From: a virus | Direction: 5' to 3' (one strand) | Length of the DNA: 64,000 nt | IMG/VR virus record: IMGVR_UViG_3300034684_000292 | Coordinates: 1-64,000 of that record | In this document: one piece after another, positions 14,369 through 23,577 of the stretch | Layout of the letters: every line of letters starts with the position of its first letter | Numbering within the stretch: position 1 is the first letter of the stretch | Notes under the pieces: model-generated | The model's input: the letters and a program-made list of their open reading frames with translations, nothing else | What the model was told of the DNA's origin: nothing | Databases searched by the model: none | Translations under genes and position numbers: made by a program

Positions 14369-16399
14369 TTATACTATATAATTCTTTGCGTTTTGCAGGG
14401 TAGCTTTCTTTATTACTTTTCCCAAATCAAAAGCAAGACTACTCATATCCGAAAGTATTACGTAGTGAGTAAACATTGTCTTGGGGTCATACGAAGGGTT
14501 AATACATACCTGAACAACCGAAAATCCTTTCTTTTCAACTTTTTGAACACTCACTTTTGTATGCTCAACCGCCGAAAGTCCCCCATAACCATCTGCACAT
14601 GGAGCTCCATCGGAAAGGATAAAAAACAATGCAGGTAAATTTGTTTGTTTTCTAACTCTTGCAGCAACTTCCATAATTGCAGTTCCGTCTCTGTTTTGAG
14701 AATATGCGGCTACAGAACCGAGTGCATATTTGGGGTGGTAACCTTTTTCTCTGTAAACACTCAACTCTGTTGCACCCGAATATCGTATATCTCCTGTATG
14801 TCCATAGATGTATAACTCTACATTCGATATTTTACCTACCGCTTCATTAATTAAAACCGCAGTATCCCTTGCAGCAACAATCCTACTTCCATCCATTGAA
14901 CCACTCTCATCGATTAAAACAACGATTGCAACTTTATCCGTTTTTACTTCTCCTTCCCGTATATAAACATTTGGAACTCCTTGATATGCTTCCGCAAGTT
15001 TGTTAGTATCGAGTAGTCCGTGTCGCATACCTCTGTGTATGTATTTATACTCCCGATTGTTTCCTTTCAATACCTTAGAAATTGCAGGAACAAATCTCCG
15101 AACCCTACTTAAAGAATCCATGTATTTTTCCTTGTTATCCTTTCGTTTTGAAAAGAAACTGTCTTTTGAAGAACCTCTGTCGAGTGTACCTTCCAACTCT
15201 TCCGCAAATGTTGCTCCTTCTCTTGTTTTAAGTTCATCACTTACTTCATGAGATTTTGCACCAACATCCGCATCATCAGTAATCTTATCGAGCTTGGGAA
15301 TTATTTTCCGAGAATCACCCAACAATTTATCGAGCGCTTTTTCGGAAATTTCTTCGGGAGACATAGTTTTTACCTCACTACTTCCACTTCCCTTACCACC
15401 TTTACTACTTTCTCCTTCACCCTCACTTTCATCACTACCATCACTTTTGGAATCACTCGAACTTTTTCCACTTTCACTTCCTTCATCACTTCCACTTTCA
15501 GCATCCTCACCTTCACTACCCTCTTCACCAGAACCTTCGGAAGACATTTTTTTCTCCTCTTCCTCACGTAATTTTTCTACATAGAACTCCTTAAAAATTT
15601 CGTAAACACCTACTGCCGTATCAACAACATCTTCCGTATCCGTAGGATAAGGTAAAACTAAATCCTTAACTGTGGCCAAATGATAGCCGAAGAAAGTTAT
15701 ATTCTCTCTTTTAAGATACTTCGGATACCTTATAATATATAGGAAAGTGTTTATCAGTTTCTCAAGGTCAGTCATCTCCGATTCTCTCGGAACTACAAAA
15801 TCCAAATAGTATTGGTCGAAATAAAAGTACTTACTCTTTTCCAAGAAACGTGTCAATCCGGGTTTATCTTCCCCCAATAATTGTTCAATTCTCTCATCCT
15901 CTATAATATTTGCAAGGACTTTTATTATCTGTTTCTCATCATCGGAATAAGATTTGTAATCGAGTACCCTTGATAAACCTCCAAACTGTGTGTACCTCAA
16001 ATGGCATCCTTCGTGTATGGTAGTACCCAAGAATGTATCGATTCTTTCTCCTACGGAAAGTTCCTCATCATCAAACATCTTTGTTGATAGAGTAACCGTT
16101 TTCCCATCGGTAAACGAATCTTCACCTTTTGAAATTTTGATGTTAACCTTCATAGGAGGGTCAACTACCGCCATCATATCCTTTGCAAGGTCATAAGCAA
16201 GTCTTATAGCTTCTTTCTTGGTTGGCTCTTTTACAAAAAATGAGGAATAACTGTCATCCTCACCTAATGTTTTTTCCCAACCTAACCGATGTTTATCGGT
16301 GGCTCTAACGTATGTTTCTCCATCACGTTCAAACCAATCCTTCATCAAATCGTTTATATCCTCATCGGTTAACGTGTACGATTTATCTATTACTGACAT
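14369..16399 (-). CDS. VWA-domain protein with N-terminal HExxH metallopeptidase-like motif
   Basis: A 676-residue protein. Residues 129-133 read HEGCH (HExxH zinc-site type), with candidate third ligands in the EDERIEQ helix about 35 residues later. Residues about 285-350 are an extreme Ser/Glu/Gly/Asp linker. The C-terminal 200 residues are a von Willebrand A domain with the MIDAS motif VVLIDESGSMDGS. The layout matches metallopeptidase-VWA partners of MoxR ATPases and also resembles phage proteins annotated CobT-like. The MoxR-like ATPase gene ends 1 base before this start, so the two are almost certainly one chaperone machine. Its substrate is unknown. Confidence 0.82.
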   Translation of the reverse strand: MSVIDKSYTLTDEDINDLMKDWFERDGETYVRATDKHRLGWEKTLGEDDSYSSFFVKEPTKKEAIRLAYDLAKDMMAVVDPPMKVNIKISKGEDSFTDGKTVTLSTKMFDDEELSVGERIDTFLGTTIHEGCHLRYTQFGGLSRVLDYKSYSDDEKQIIKVLANIIEDERIEQLLGEDKPGLTRFLEKSKYFYFDQYYLDFVVPRESEMTDLEKLINTFLYIIRYPKYLKRENITFFGYHLATVKDLVLPYPTDTEDVVDTAVGVYEIFKEFYVEKLREEEEKKMSSEGSGEEGSEGEDAESGSDEGSESGKSSSDSKSDGSDESEGEGESSKGGKGSGSSEVKTMSPEEISEKALDKLLGDSRKIIPKLDKITDDADVGAKSHEVSDELKTREGATFAEELEGTLDRGSSKDSFFSKRKDNKEKYMDSLSRVRRFVPAISKVLKGNNREYKYIHRGMRHGLLDTNKLAEAYQGVPNVYIREGEVKTDKVAIVVLIDESGSMDGSRIVAARDTAVLINEAVGKISNVELYIYGHTGDIRYSGATELSVYREKGYHPKYALGSVAAYSQNRDGTAIMEVAARVRKQTNLPALFFILSDGAPCADGYGGLSAVEHTKVSVQKVEKKGFSVVQVCINPSYDPKTMFTHYVILSDMSSLAFDLGKVIKKATLQNAKNYIV

Positions 16400-16400
16400 A

Positions 16401-17603
16401 TTATCTCGCCGTTAATGCTTTATACACTGTACTTCTTTCACCTTCCAATTTTGTTCCTTCAAACAATGGAAGTATAACCAATTCCAACGATTTAATGAGT
16501 GGCCATCCATCAGACAGCAACTCTGCAACCATTAGAGTTTCCCTTGTCGAAATAGACGAACTCACTTCCTGTTTGGCATACATATTACGGATATTCTCCG
16601 CAATTCTTACCACATTGAGTGCATCACCTTTTCCAATACCCGTTCGTATTTGTAAGATTTGTTGCTCCTGGTCGGGTTTCAGATAGTCCAATTCAATCGG
16701 AAAAAACCTGTTCACAAGTGCCTTATCCATACTCATTGTACCCGTATATTCAGCTCCTATATTTGCAGTAGCAACAAAACAACAATCTTCATGAACAGGA
16801 ATTTGTCTTTTATCGGATGCACCTGCAATCTCGACAGGCAAACTTCTTCTGTCGTCCAAACACGGAAACAGAATATTGTTTGTAGTTACGGGAGCTCTCG
16901 ATAATTCGTCCAATAACAGAACTCCCTCTTCCTGTACATCCTGTGTAAACTTTGCGTAATCAAATACGGAAACACCTCCCTCAGCCAATCGGTGAACTCC
17001 GAGTAATCCTGCGACAGGGTCATACATAGAACCCATGTCATATACTCGGAAAGCCTTTCCAATTTTTGCGGCAGCAATTCTTACAAGGGATGTTTTACCA
17101 GAACCCGTAGGCCCGATTATCATTGTATTGATACCGTTTACGATATTTCTTATTAAAAGATACCAAATATCCCTGTCCACATAAAATCCTTCTTTAATAT
17201 CGGGAGGTGAAAGTGCCTCATTTCCGATAAGTTTTTCAAGATACGAACCTCTGCGTGCAGGTGGAGTGTCCGATGTATGTGCAGGTTCCGGTGCAGATAC
17301 GGTTGCACCTATGAATTTTGCATACGCTTCCAACATTTCCATAGGTGGTACATGTGAAGGTTCTCTGTATGCAGTTGTATCCGGCAAACACGGATAAATT
17401 TTTCCCGCAACATAAAATCCAGAACCTGCTTCCAAACTTTCTGTACCAAATACCGTTCCGACAGGATACATTGCTCTTATCGGTTTGTCGGCCTGCACAT
17501 TTAAGTTTTCGTTTATTGGCAAACCGTCTAATGTCTGACCTGCAATAGGTCTTAACCGTATGCGTGATTTCTCCGTAACGGTCTTCATAAAATAATACTT
17601 CAT
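16401..17603 (-). CDS. MoxR/CobS-like AAA+ ATPase
   Basis: A 400-residue AAA+ protein. The N-terminal 120 residues are a beta-rich, Pro-containing extension. The ATPase core has Walker A GPTGSGKT at 164-171, Walker B VLLLDE at 228-233, and sensor/arginine-finger sequence including FVATANIGAEYTGT and ALVNRFFPIEL. MoxR ATPases work with VWA proteins to insert metals or remodel protein complexes, and cobaltochelatase CobS is the best-known relative. Here it is 1 base from the VWA gene. Two adjacent start options (ATG at 17603 or 17588) differ by 5 residues. Confidence 0.87.
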   Translation of the reverse strand: MKYYFMKTVTEKSRIRLRPIAGQTLDGLPINENLNVQADKPIRAMYPVGTVFGTESLEAGSGFYVAGKIYPCLPDTTAYREPSHVPPMEMLEAYAKFIGATVSAPEPAHTSDTPPARRGSYLEKLIGNEALSPPDIKEGFYVDRDIWYLLIRNIVNGINTMIIGPTGSGKTSLVRIAAAKIGKAFRVYDMGSMYDPVAGLLGVHRLAEGGVSVFDYAKFTQDVQEEGVLLLDELSRAPVTTNNILFPCLDDRRSLPVEIAGASDKRQIPVHEDCCFVATANIGAEYTGTMSMDKALVNRFFPIELDYLKPDQEQQILQIRTGIGKGDALNVVRIAENIRNMYAKQEVSSSISTRETLMVAELLSDGWPLIKSLELVILPLFEGTKLEGERSTVYKALTAR

Positions 17604-17616
17604 AATTCTGTGGGGT

Positions 17617-17826
17617 TTAAAATTTATTGTTTCGCTCTAATCTATAAATAATATCTTCTGCGTCTGTCTCCGTTAAATCTTTATGTATGGTGGACTTTTT
17701 AATACGTGAGTTGTCCGATAACTTCATATATTTAATTACCTTATATCCGCCATGAAGTTGTTTGTGTTTCTCATATCCCAACAGTTCCCAAGTAACCGTT
17801 TTATAAGATTTATTTTTGTGTTTCAT
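17617..17826 (-). CDS. Small basic hypothetical protein
   Basis: A 69-residue Lys-rich protein. The frame opens 20 codons earlier, but that extension reads through the promoter at 17832..17863, so I place the start at the ATG at 17826. With that promoter the mRNA would begin almost at the start codon. The protein ends 13 bases before the MoxR gene and may be cotranscribed with it. No family recognised. Confidence 0.58.
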   Translation of the reverse strand: MKHKNKSYKTVTWELLGYEKHKQLHGGYKVIKYMKLSDNSRIKKSTIHKDLTETDAEDIIYRLERNNKF

Positions 17827-17831
17827 TGTTA

Positions 17832-17863
17832 TAAATATAGCAATAACTAAATTAATTTCCAAA
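17832..17863 (-). promoter_or_regulatory. Promoter for the MoxR-VWA unit
   Basis: TTTG (17863-17860, extended TTTGGAA), 20 bp, then TATATTTA (17839-17832). It lies between the resolvase gene and the 69-residue gene. The predicted start near 17826 coincides with the ATG, suggesting a leaderless or very short-leader transcript. Confidence 0.65.
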
Positions 17864-18214
17864 CTACTTCCTGTTTGCCATTTCAATTAAAAACTGCAAG
17901 TCATCGTAATCTATAACGGCTAAACTTTTCTTTTCAGTTTCAAAAGTTACAATAAATACAGGTATTTTTCCTGCTCTACATCGTTTCAACATTTTAAACC
18001 ACTCCTTCAAAGTAATACTGTAAGATTTATTTGCCGTTGTTTTGGCCTCAACTTCACAATAATCCGTAACCACATCATTCTGTGATAATGTGGCTCCGGA
18101 ATTTATTGTAGTTTTACCCCTTAGTACTTTGGCAATATTTGATTCCTGTCTTTTGGAACGTTTCCGTGTAGTTTCACCATCAATCAATTCCTCAAGATAC
18201 TTGTACTTTGCCAT
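17864..18214 (-). CDS. Holliday junction resolvase-like PD-(D/E)XK nuclease
   Basis: A 116-residue protein with the compact Hjc-type active site: Glu24 in RKRSKRQESNIAKVL, an SGA turn, Asp47 in SQNDVV, and CEVEAKTT with Glu56 and Lys58. A YSITLKEWFKM helix follows, as in these resolvases. It lies 1 base after the UvsX-like recombinase gene, which suits a role in resolving recombination intermediates or branched DNA before packaging. It differs in sequence from the second Hjc-like protein at 11296. Confidence 0.75.
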   Translation of the reverse strand: MAKYKYLEELIDGETTRKRSKRQESNIAKVLRGKTTINSGATLSQNDVVTDYCEVEAKTTANKSYSITLKEWFKMLKRCRAGKIPVFIVTFETEKKSLAVIDYDDLQFLIEMANRK

Positions 18215-18215
18215 A

Positions 18216-19349
18216 CTATTTTTGTTTCAGAATCTCATCCTCAATTTCCTTTATCAAACCCGAAGTTTCGAGTTCTACTGCAAGATTGTCCATACCCTGT
18301 ACTCTAAGGTCTCCGTAGCTATACCAAGAACCCTTTCTTTCAACAATACCATAACGCAAACCCAACTCTACAATTTGTTCATTGGTATTTGTTTTATGTG
18401 CAGGCACAGCTCCATAATCCACATACGCATAAAACAGTGTACCCGACCTACCGTTTGTACCGAGTTTATTCTTCTTACATGTTAAAGATATATTCCTACC
18501 GACAATCAAATCTCCTTCCGTACCCTCACCCTGTATTTCTTTTAATGGTTTACAAAATACGGAAAGCGATTTTGCACGTTTTAATTGTCCACCGTTTTTA
18601 ACCTGCGAAGGGTCTCCAAACACCAACCCCACTTTTGTGTACTCGGAATTTACAACTCCAAGAGTAGCTTGTCCATGAGGGTTGGAATTAATTGCAGATT
18701 GAAATTTTCTGAAAGCTTTATTCCAGAAACGGGCATTTGATGCCATTTGTTGGTCTTCCATAGATTTATCCGTTTCATCATCGGGCCCGATAGCCGATAA
18801 AGAATCTATAATTACCAAACTTATTGTAGGGTCTGATAATAATGCCTGAGTAATATCCACCGCCTGAGACAACATAACAGGGTTAACTATAATCAACCCT
18901 TCATTATCGATTCCGAAATTTTCGCCCCACTCCTGAGTGTAAGTGCCTTCAATATCCACAAGTGCAACTCTTCTGTGTTCAGGTTCACGTTCAGGTTTGT
19001 AACCTCTCCGCAATTTGTAACTCAATAATTCCTTTACAACTCCTTCCTTAGCATACTCGAATTTTACAAAAGCATTAGGCTCGTTATTTGCCCAATCGAA
19101 TCTTTGAAATTGTCCTATTGCATCATAAAACAGATAACTTTTCAGAGAACCGTTCTCACCGTAATGCTCTATAATTCTTCCGACAGGAAATCCACCATCG
19201 GTTACATAGTTGTACATCGGAATCGTACTTCTTATTTTTAGACACTCCGGCATATCCGATGCCGTATGGACTATGCCCTCACCCATTGTAGTATTGAATT
19301 TACCCAATATGGAATTTAACGAACTTGTTGTAGTTGTCTTTCTGCTCAT
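18216..19349 (-). CDS. RecA/UvsX-like recombinase
   Basis: A 377-residue strand-exchange ATPase. Walker A is GENGSLKS at residues 64-71; the Leu where RecA has Gly resembles T4 UvsX, which has Phe there. Walker B is LVIIDSLSAIGPDDE, with the Asp at 182. Loop segments around FQSAINSNPHGQATLGVVNSEYT and the Lys-rich QLKRAKSLSVF fit the RecA core. It would coat single strands made by the Cas4-like nuclease and SSB-covered gaps, and drive recombination-dependent replication. It overlaps the polymerase gene by 4 bases and precedes a resolvase gene. Confidence 0.88.
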   Translation of the reverse strand: MSRKTTTTSSLNSILGKFNTTMGEGIVHTASDMPECLKIRSTIPMYNYVTDGGFPVGRIIEHYGENGSLKSYLFYDAIGQFQRFDWANNEPNAFVKFEYAKEGVVKELLSYKLRRGYKPEREPEHRRVALVDIEGTYTQEWGENFGIDNEGLIIVNPVMLSQAVDITQALLSDPTISLVIIDSLSAIGPDDETDKSMEDQQMASNARFWNKAFRKFQSAINSNPHGQATLGVVNSEYTKVGLVFGDPSQVKNGGQLKRAKSLSVFCKPLKEIQGEGTEGDLIVGRNISLTCKKNKLGTNGRSGTLFYAYVDYGAVPAHKTNTNEQIVELGLRYGIVERKGSWYSYGDLRVQGMDNLAVELETSGLIKEIEDEILKQK

Positions 19350-21235
19350 ACTAATGAAGTAATTAATGAATAATCAAATCTTTTTTCGTAACTCGGAATA
19401 AAATCATCTTTCATTTCACTCCAATCTTTTATAATTTTACCCTCAACCAGCAAAGGTATATCCAATTTAACCGTGTTTTCCATACAGTCAATAAGAATGT
19501 CCCTCGCTTCAATCATGTCCGATATTTTAGGTTCAAACAATACCTCATCATGAACCTGCAATATAAACGGACAATCCATTCCGATTTTTTTGAACGCTTC
19601 AACCGCTTTGATTGTGGACAATTTTACTATCTCTGCACCCGTACCCTGAATAATGGTATTAACTCCTTGTCGCAATGCAGCAAAATATGCACCGTTGTCT
19701 CCACCATACGTTGTTCCTTTCTTTGCATCTGGTAACCTTCTTATTCTGCCATGAAGTGTTTTAACGTAACCATTCTTAACGGCAAATTTTTCGACACCCT
19801 CTTTCCACTTTGCAAAACCGTAATAAACTCTATGATATTCATCAATGATACGTTTGGCTTCGGTTATGTTTATTCCCAAGAAATCTGCAAGTTTACCCGG
19901 CCCCATTCCGTACAAAATACCGAAGTTTACAATCTTAGCACTTTTTCTCTTAATGTGCAACCTGTTTGAAACATCCGTATGTGCATCTCCACCGTTAAGA
20001 TACAAATCGATAAGAATGGGGTCTTTACTCATGTGAGCCATAACCCGCAATTCAAGTTGTGAATAATCGTAATTTAAAAAAACCCTTCCCTCACGTGGAA
20101 TGAATGCTTTTCTTATCGGAAATTTATCGTTGTTTGGTTGATTCTGTAAATTGGGGTTACTACTTGCAAAACGTCCTGTTACAGTACCCAACGAATTTAA
20201 ATCTCCCCTCAAAATATCATTCTCATCAAGCAATTCCGGGATACTTTTGATATAACCACTGTCCAATTTATTTAATTCCGAATATTCATCCAGAAGTTCA
20301 CCGACTTTTATACCCGATGAAGCCCATGCAGAAAAAGTTTTTGAATCCGTACTCAGTGCTCCTGTTCTTGTTTTACCGATTACAGGAAGTCTCATTTTAT
20401 CGAAAAATACTTCCTGTTTCTGTTTGGGAGAATTTAGATTAAATACACATCCGCATTCCTTGTAAATCTCATTAAGTAACTTGTCGATTTCAATTCCAAT
20501 TTGCACTTGCATTTCTTCAAGTAAACTTCTGTCAATTTTTACACCTCTTATTTTGGCATCTTTCAGAATGGGAACAAGGGGTAACTCCATCCTATCATGA
20601 ACACGTTTTGCATCCATATCCATCAACTTGTAATATCTGTAAAATACTTGTGTAGTCCAATAAGCATCTTCACCAGAATAAGTAGCAAGCGATTCCAGAA
20701 ACTTTTCTCCTTCAACTGCCCAATCGATACGGCTCCATTTTTTACCACACCATTCCTCGAATGTTTGTTTATCGACAGAAAAATCCGTTCGTACAAGTTT
20801 TTCAAGATTCTTCTCTTTATCCGGGTCATACAAATGAACCATGATAAGAGTATCTGCGAGCAAATTATAACCCGTAATTCCATTCATCTCGAAAACCATC
20901 GTATCAAACTTTGCATTGTGGGCTACAAGTCCCTCCAATCTACCGCTCATAAGTGAGCATCCTTCACCACCAAACAACGGGAAATACTTATTGCATACCT
21001 CTGCAATATCCTTAATCGGTATTCCTTTGCCGAAAAAATAATCCGTAGGTATGAATATCGGGTCTTTCAAATCCTGATGTAACGATAATCCCAACGGAGT
21101 TGCATTGTAATCCAACGATACTGTTTCCCAATCGAAAACGACAGGTATCTTCCTGTCCAATTTTTTAAAGTATTGTTCAATATCGTCTTTTGTTTCCGCA
21201 AGTAATACGTTTACATATCCTTTTAATACTCTCAT
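19346..21235 (-). CDS. Family A DNA polymerase with 3'-5' exonuclease domain
   Basis: A 629-residue replicative polymerase of the Pol I type, without the 5' nuclease domain. The DEDD proofreading motifs are intact: FDWETVS (D35, E37), AHNAKFD (D111) and YSGEDAYWT (Y186, D190). Polymerase motif A is NYDYSQLELR (D390, E395), motif B is RKSAKIVNFGILYG (R430, K434, Y442-G443) and motif C is VHDEVLF (D563, E564). All catalytic residues for a proofreading polymerase are present. A terminator lies just upstream, after the SSB gene, and UvsX follows with a 4-base overlap. Confidence 0.95.
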   Translation of the reverse strand: MRVLKGYVNVLLAETKDDIEQYFKKLDRKIPVVFDWETVSLDYNATPLGLSLHQDLKDPIFIPTDYFFGKGIPIKDIAEVCNKYFPLFGGEGCSLMSGRLEGLVAHNAKFDTMVFEMNGITGYNLLADTLIMVHLYDPDKEKNLEKLVRTDFSVDKQTFEEWCGKKWSRIDWAVEGEKFLESLATYSGEDAYWTTQVFYRYYKLMDMDAKRVHDRMELPLVPILKDAKIRGVKIDRSLLEEMQVQIGIEIDKLLNEIYKECGCVFNLNSPKQKQEVFFDKMRLPVIGKTRTGALSTDSKTFSAWASSGIKVGELLDEYSELNKLDSGYIKSIPELLDENDILRGDLNSLGTVTGRFASSNPNLQNQPNNDKFPIRKAFIPREGRVFLNYDYSQLELRVMAHMSKDPILIDLYLNGGDAHTDVSNRLHIKRKSAKIVNFGILYGMGPGKLADFLGINITEAKRIIDEYHRVYYGFAKWKEGVEKFAVKNGYVKTLHGRIRRLPDAKKGTTYGGDNGAYFAALRQGVNTIIQGTGAEIVKLSTIKAVEAFKKIGMDCPFILQVHDEVLFEPKISDMIEARDILIDCMENTVKLDIPLLVEGKIIKDWSEMKDDFIPSYEKRFDYSLITSLV

Positions 21236-21255
21236 ACTTCAATAACAATAAAATT

Positions 21256-21282
21256 GGCACACCCTCATAATAAGAGTGTGCC
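21256..21282 (-). terminator. Terminator after the SSB gene
   Basis: A 7-bp stem (21256-21262 with 21276-21282), with two further pairs after a one-base mismatch. On the minus strand it is followed by AATTTTATTGTTATT. It lies between the SSB stop and the polymerase start, so polymerase expression may depend on readthrough. Confidence 0.72.
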
Positions 21283-21302
21283 CTCAGTAAAATTAATTCC
21301 AA

Positions 21303-22004
21303 TCAATCCTCAGAATCATCATAAACATAACCCTTCTCATCGATTTCGTCCGAAGTAGGTGGTTGACAAAGTTCCTCCGCAGTAGGATAATCGTCATCCC
21401 ATTTAATGGGCTTAACTCTTCTATCCTCATCATCAAAAGCAATCTCGAAATTGTACGATGTATTTTTTCCACCACCGCTTCGTGTAACTTCGAGAACCAT
21501 TTCGTCCAATTCCTTACCCTTTTTATCGACAAGTTGTTTCAATTGTTGTGCAACGGTCGAATTTACTTTCCAAATTTTGAGAATGGGCTTATCATGATTG
21601 AATCTTGATTTCTCCTTGTTCCATGTTCCACGTGAATCGAGAACCATAAATGCAGCTCTCCAAACTTGTTTGATTCCAGATGAACACATTACACAATGTT
21701 TTCCCGTGTTTAACTGACAAGGGACTAATTTCCAATTTCCTTTTGAATCTTTTACAGAATGAGCATCGTAGCAATACGGCTCTGCCTGCAAAAACTGAAT
21801 TTGTGCACTTTCACCATCTTTCAACCAGAAGTCTCTTACAGAAGATTCAGCTTCCTCACGTCTTTCAGCGACTTCCTTTTGTCTTCGTGCAACTGCACCC
21901 CATCCTTGTACAGACTTGTCAGTCTTACTTGGTGCACTCTCATGTTTTCTACCCTCTAAACGACTTGACCGTCTCGGTAGTTCTTCTCTTTTTGTTGTTG
22001 GCAT
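21303..22004 (-). CDS. Single-stranded DNA-binding protein, gp32-like
   Basis: A 233-residue protein with a basic, unstructured N-terminus (residues 1-35), a core containing GWGAVARRQKEVAERREE, DFWLKDGESAQIQFL, a Cys/His cluster (PCQLNTGKHCVMC) that may bind zinc as in T4 gp32, and an acidic C-terminal tail ending in DDSED. The tail is where phage SSBs recruit partners. The frame opens earlier at 22082, but that extension crosses the promoter at 22043..22074, so the ATG at 22004 (MPTTKREE) is chosen. It has its own promoter and terminator, as expected for a highly expressed SSB. Confidence 0.83.
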   Translation of the reverse strand: MPTTKREELPRRSSRLEGRKHESAPSKTDKSVQGWGAVARRQKEVAERREEAESSVRDFWLKDGESAQIQFLQAEPYCYDAHSVKDSKGNWKLVPCQLNTGKHCVMCSSGIKQVWRAAFMVLDSRGTWNKEKSRFNHDKPILKIWKVNSTVAQQLKQLVDKKGKELDEMVLEVTRSGGGKNTSYNFEIAFDDEDRRVKPIKWDDDYPTAEELCQPPTSDEIDEKGYVYDDSED

Positions 22005-22042
22005 AATCTTAAAAATTTTTGTTGTTAATTGCATTGACTTTA

Positions 22043-22074
22043 TAAATATACTAAAATGTAAATTACATTCCAAA
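22043..22074 (-). promoter_or_regulatory. Promoter for the SSB gene
   Basis: TTTG (22074-22071, extended TTTGGAA), 20 bp, then TATATTTA (22050-22043). The predicted start near 22037 leaves a leader of about 33 bases before the ATG at 22004. Confidence 0.65.
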
Positions 22075-22078
22075 CACG

Positions 22079-22675
22079 TCAAGTTATCCTTACCTTTATG
22101 GTTACTTCCATTGCTTCATCGGAAGTCTCGTAATTAATCAGGGTTACTTTATGCCGTGTAACAAGTTCAAGTGCATGGTTCTTTAAATCAATGTCCCTGT
22201 CGACACTACCTACACACCTTGCTTTTATACTGCACGTATCTCCAATATAAGATGAAGCCGTAGCAATAGTAATGTCATCAGAAACGGTTGTGAATGAAGT
22301 ACCCTTAGGTTTTACCTCATCATCAGGTGCCGGCACCCACCCGTTAGTTTCTCCAATACTTTCCTCATATAGTGGGTCTGAATCTTCATCATACTGAGGA
22401 AACGCCTCTATAACCCACCTAATCAAATATTTGTTATTGGTATATCCGGCACCCGAAATTACATTGTGTATCTTATTGCGTTTTACTTCCAACCTATCAT
22501 CACCTATTCTTTCATTAACATACCAAATAAGTACCCGTGTAGGATTCTCCACAACAAATTTCTTAAACATGCTCTCGTATTCTTCATTCCACTTATCCGT
22601 TCTAACAATTGTCATGAGAGGTGGAATATTAAATCTTTCGTCATCCTTATTCAAGGAGCCCATCAATACTTCCAT
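22079..22675 (-). CDS. Hypothetical protein between primase and SSB
   Basis: A 198-residue acidic protein. The N-terminal 95 residues are helical with a conserved-looking RVLIWYVNERIGDDRLEVK stretch. The middle is Pro/Asp-rich, and the C-terminal 70 residues are beta-rich. It starts 2 bases after the primase stop, in the replication operon. No family is recognised; a replication accessory role is inferred only from position. Confidence 0.65.
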   Translation of the reverse strand: MEVLMGSLNKDDERFNIPPLMTIVRTDKWNEEYESMFKKFVVENPTRVLIWYVNERIGDDRLEVKRNKIHNVISGAGYTNNKYLIRWVIEAFPQYDEDSDPLYEESIGETNGWVPAPDDEVKPKGTSFTTVSDDITIATASSYIGDTCSIKARCVGSVDRDIDLKNHALELVTRHKVTLINYETSDEAMEVTIKVRIT

Positions 22676-22677
22676 AT

Positions 22678-23577
22678 TTATTTGAGTTTTAATTTTTCCC
22701 GCATTTCAAGATAACCATCCCATTCCATAGTCATTTGATAGGAATAGGTAAAATAATCCGTTGCATTATCAAATGCTTTTTTCCATACTTTCGGACTTAT
22801 ACATTCCGCAGGGTCTTTCTGTGTATATGGTATCAATAAAATCTCCACATGTTTATGCAATTTATGGTAGTCCTTTTCGATTGCAATTCTACCCGGCAAA
22901 TCATTGTCTCTTGCAAGATATACTTTCTTAAATCCATATAGCATTTCCGCTTGTTCATCACTCAAAGATGTTCCCAAAGTTGCACAGGCATTATATCCGT
23001 GTTGATACAGTCTGAACACATCCGAATATCCTTCAACAAGTATTACGTAGTCAAATGATGTGTCCAGATTGTACAAGTAATGTTTCTTATCGAAAAAAGA
23101 TGAGTTGCTTACAAATCTCCTGACACCATCCTTGCGTTTCTGATAACCGAGCAATTTTCTCGGAGTTACGAAACTGTCATAAAACGGTATTACGGAATAT
23201 CCATCGTCCGTAGTTCCCAATCTGAAATGCTCCAATACTTCCCTTTTAAAACCACGCTTTAAAAATGTCTCAGGTAATTCGAGATTCCAATAAATATCGA
23301 GTTCAAAATCCTTTTTCTTTGGAGTGTAATCCGTTAATCTTACATATTCAACCGCATCAAAATATCCTACCCCCATTCGTGTAGTGAGTAATTTTATGAG
23401 AGACCCTTTGGCTTCACAGCTAAAACAATGATAAGCATTAATATCCGGACTTAAAAAGAAACTTTGCCGACCACTACCATCTGTGTGATTTTCCCTGAAA
23501 GGGCATTCCATTCGTATCTGTCCATTACTCATTACACGTGGGTTGTATTTTTCCAATACTTCCAGCAACGGTTTCAT
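22678..23577 (-). CDS. DnaG-like DNA primase
   Basis: A 299-residue primase. The zinc-binding motif reads CPFRENH (C25, H31) and CFSC (C51, C54), as in CHC2 primases. The TOPRIM domain is visible as YVILVEGYSDVF (Glu182, Asp186) and YLARDNDLPG (D224, D226), the metal-binding acidic residues. It is shorter than bacterial DnaG and lacks an obvious C-terminal helicase-binding domain, which is common in phages with a separate DnaB-like helicase, as here. It overlaps the downstream 2-TM gene by 4 bases. Confidence 0.9.
   Translation of the reverse strand: MKPLLEVLEKYNPRVMSNGQIRMECPFRENHTDGSGRQSFFLSPDINAYHCFSCEAKGSLIKLLTTRMGVGYFDAVEYVRLTDYTPKKKDFELDIYWNLELPETFLKRGFKREVLEHFRLGTTDDGYSVIPFYDSFVTPRKLLGYQKRKDGVRRFVSNSSFFDKKHYLYNLDTSFDYVILVEGYSDVFRLYQHGYNACATLGTSLSDEQAEMLYGFKKVYLARDNDLPGRIAIEKDYHKLHKHVEILLIPYTQKDPAECISPKVWKKAFDNATDYFTYSYQMTMEWDGYLEMREKLKLK

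Noticed and set aside
15248-15571. Long frames on both strands, Ser/Pro- or Lys/Val-rich, opposite and across the VWA gene linker
   Set aside because: They are products of the low-complexity Ser/Glu/Gly linker codons of the VWA gene read in other frames.
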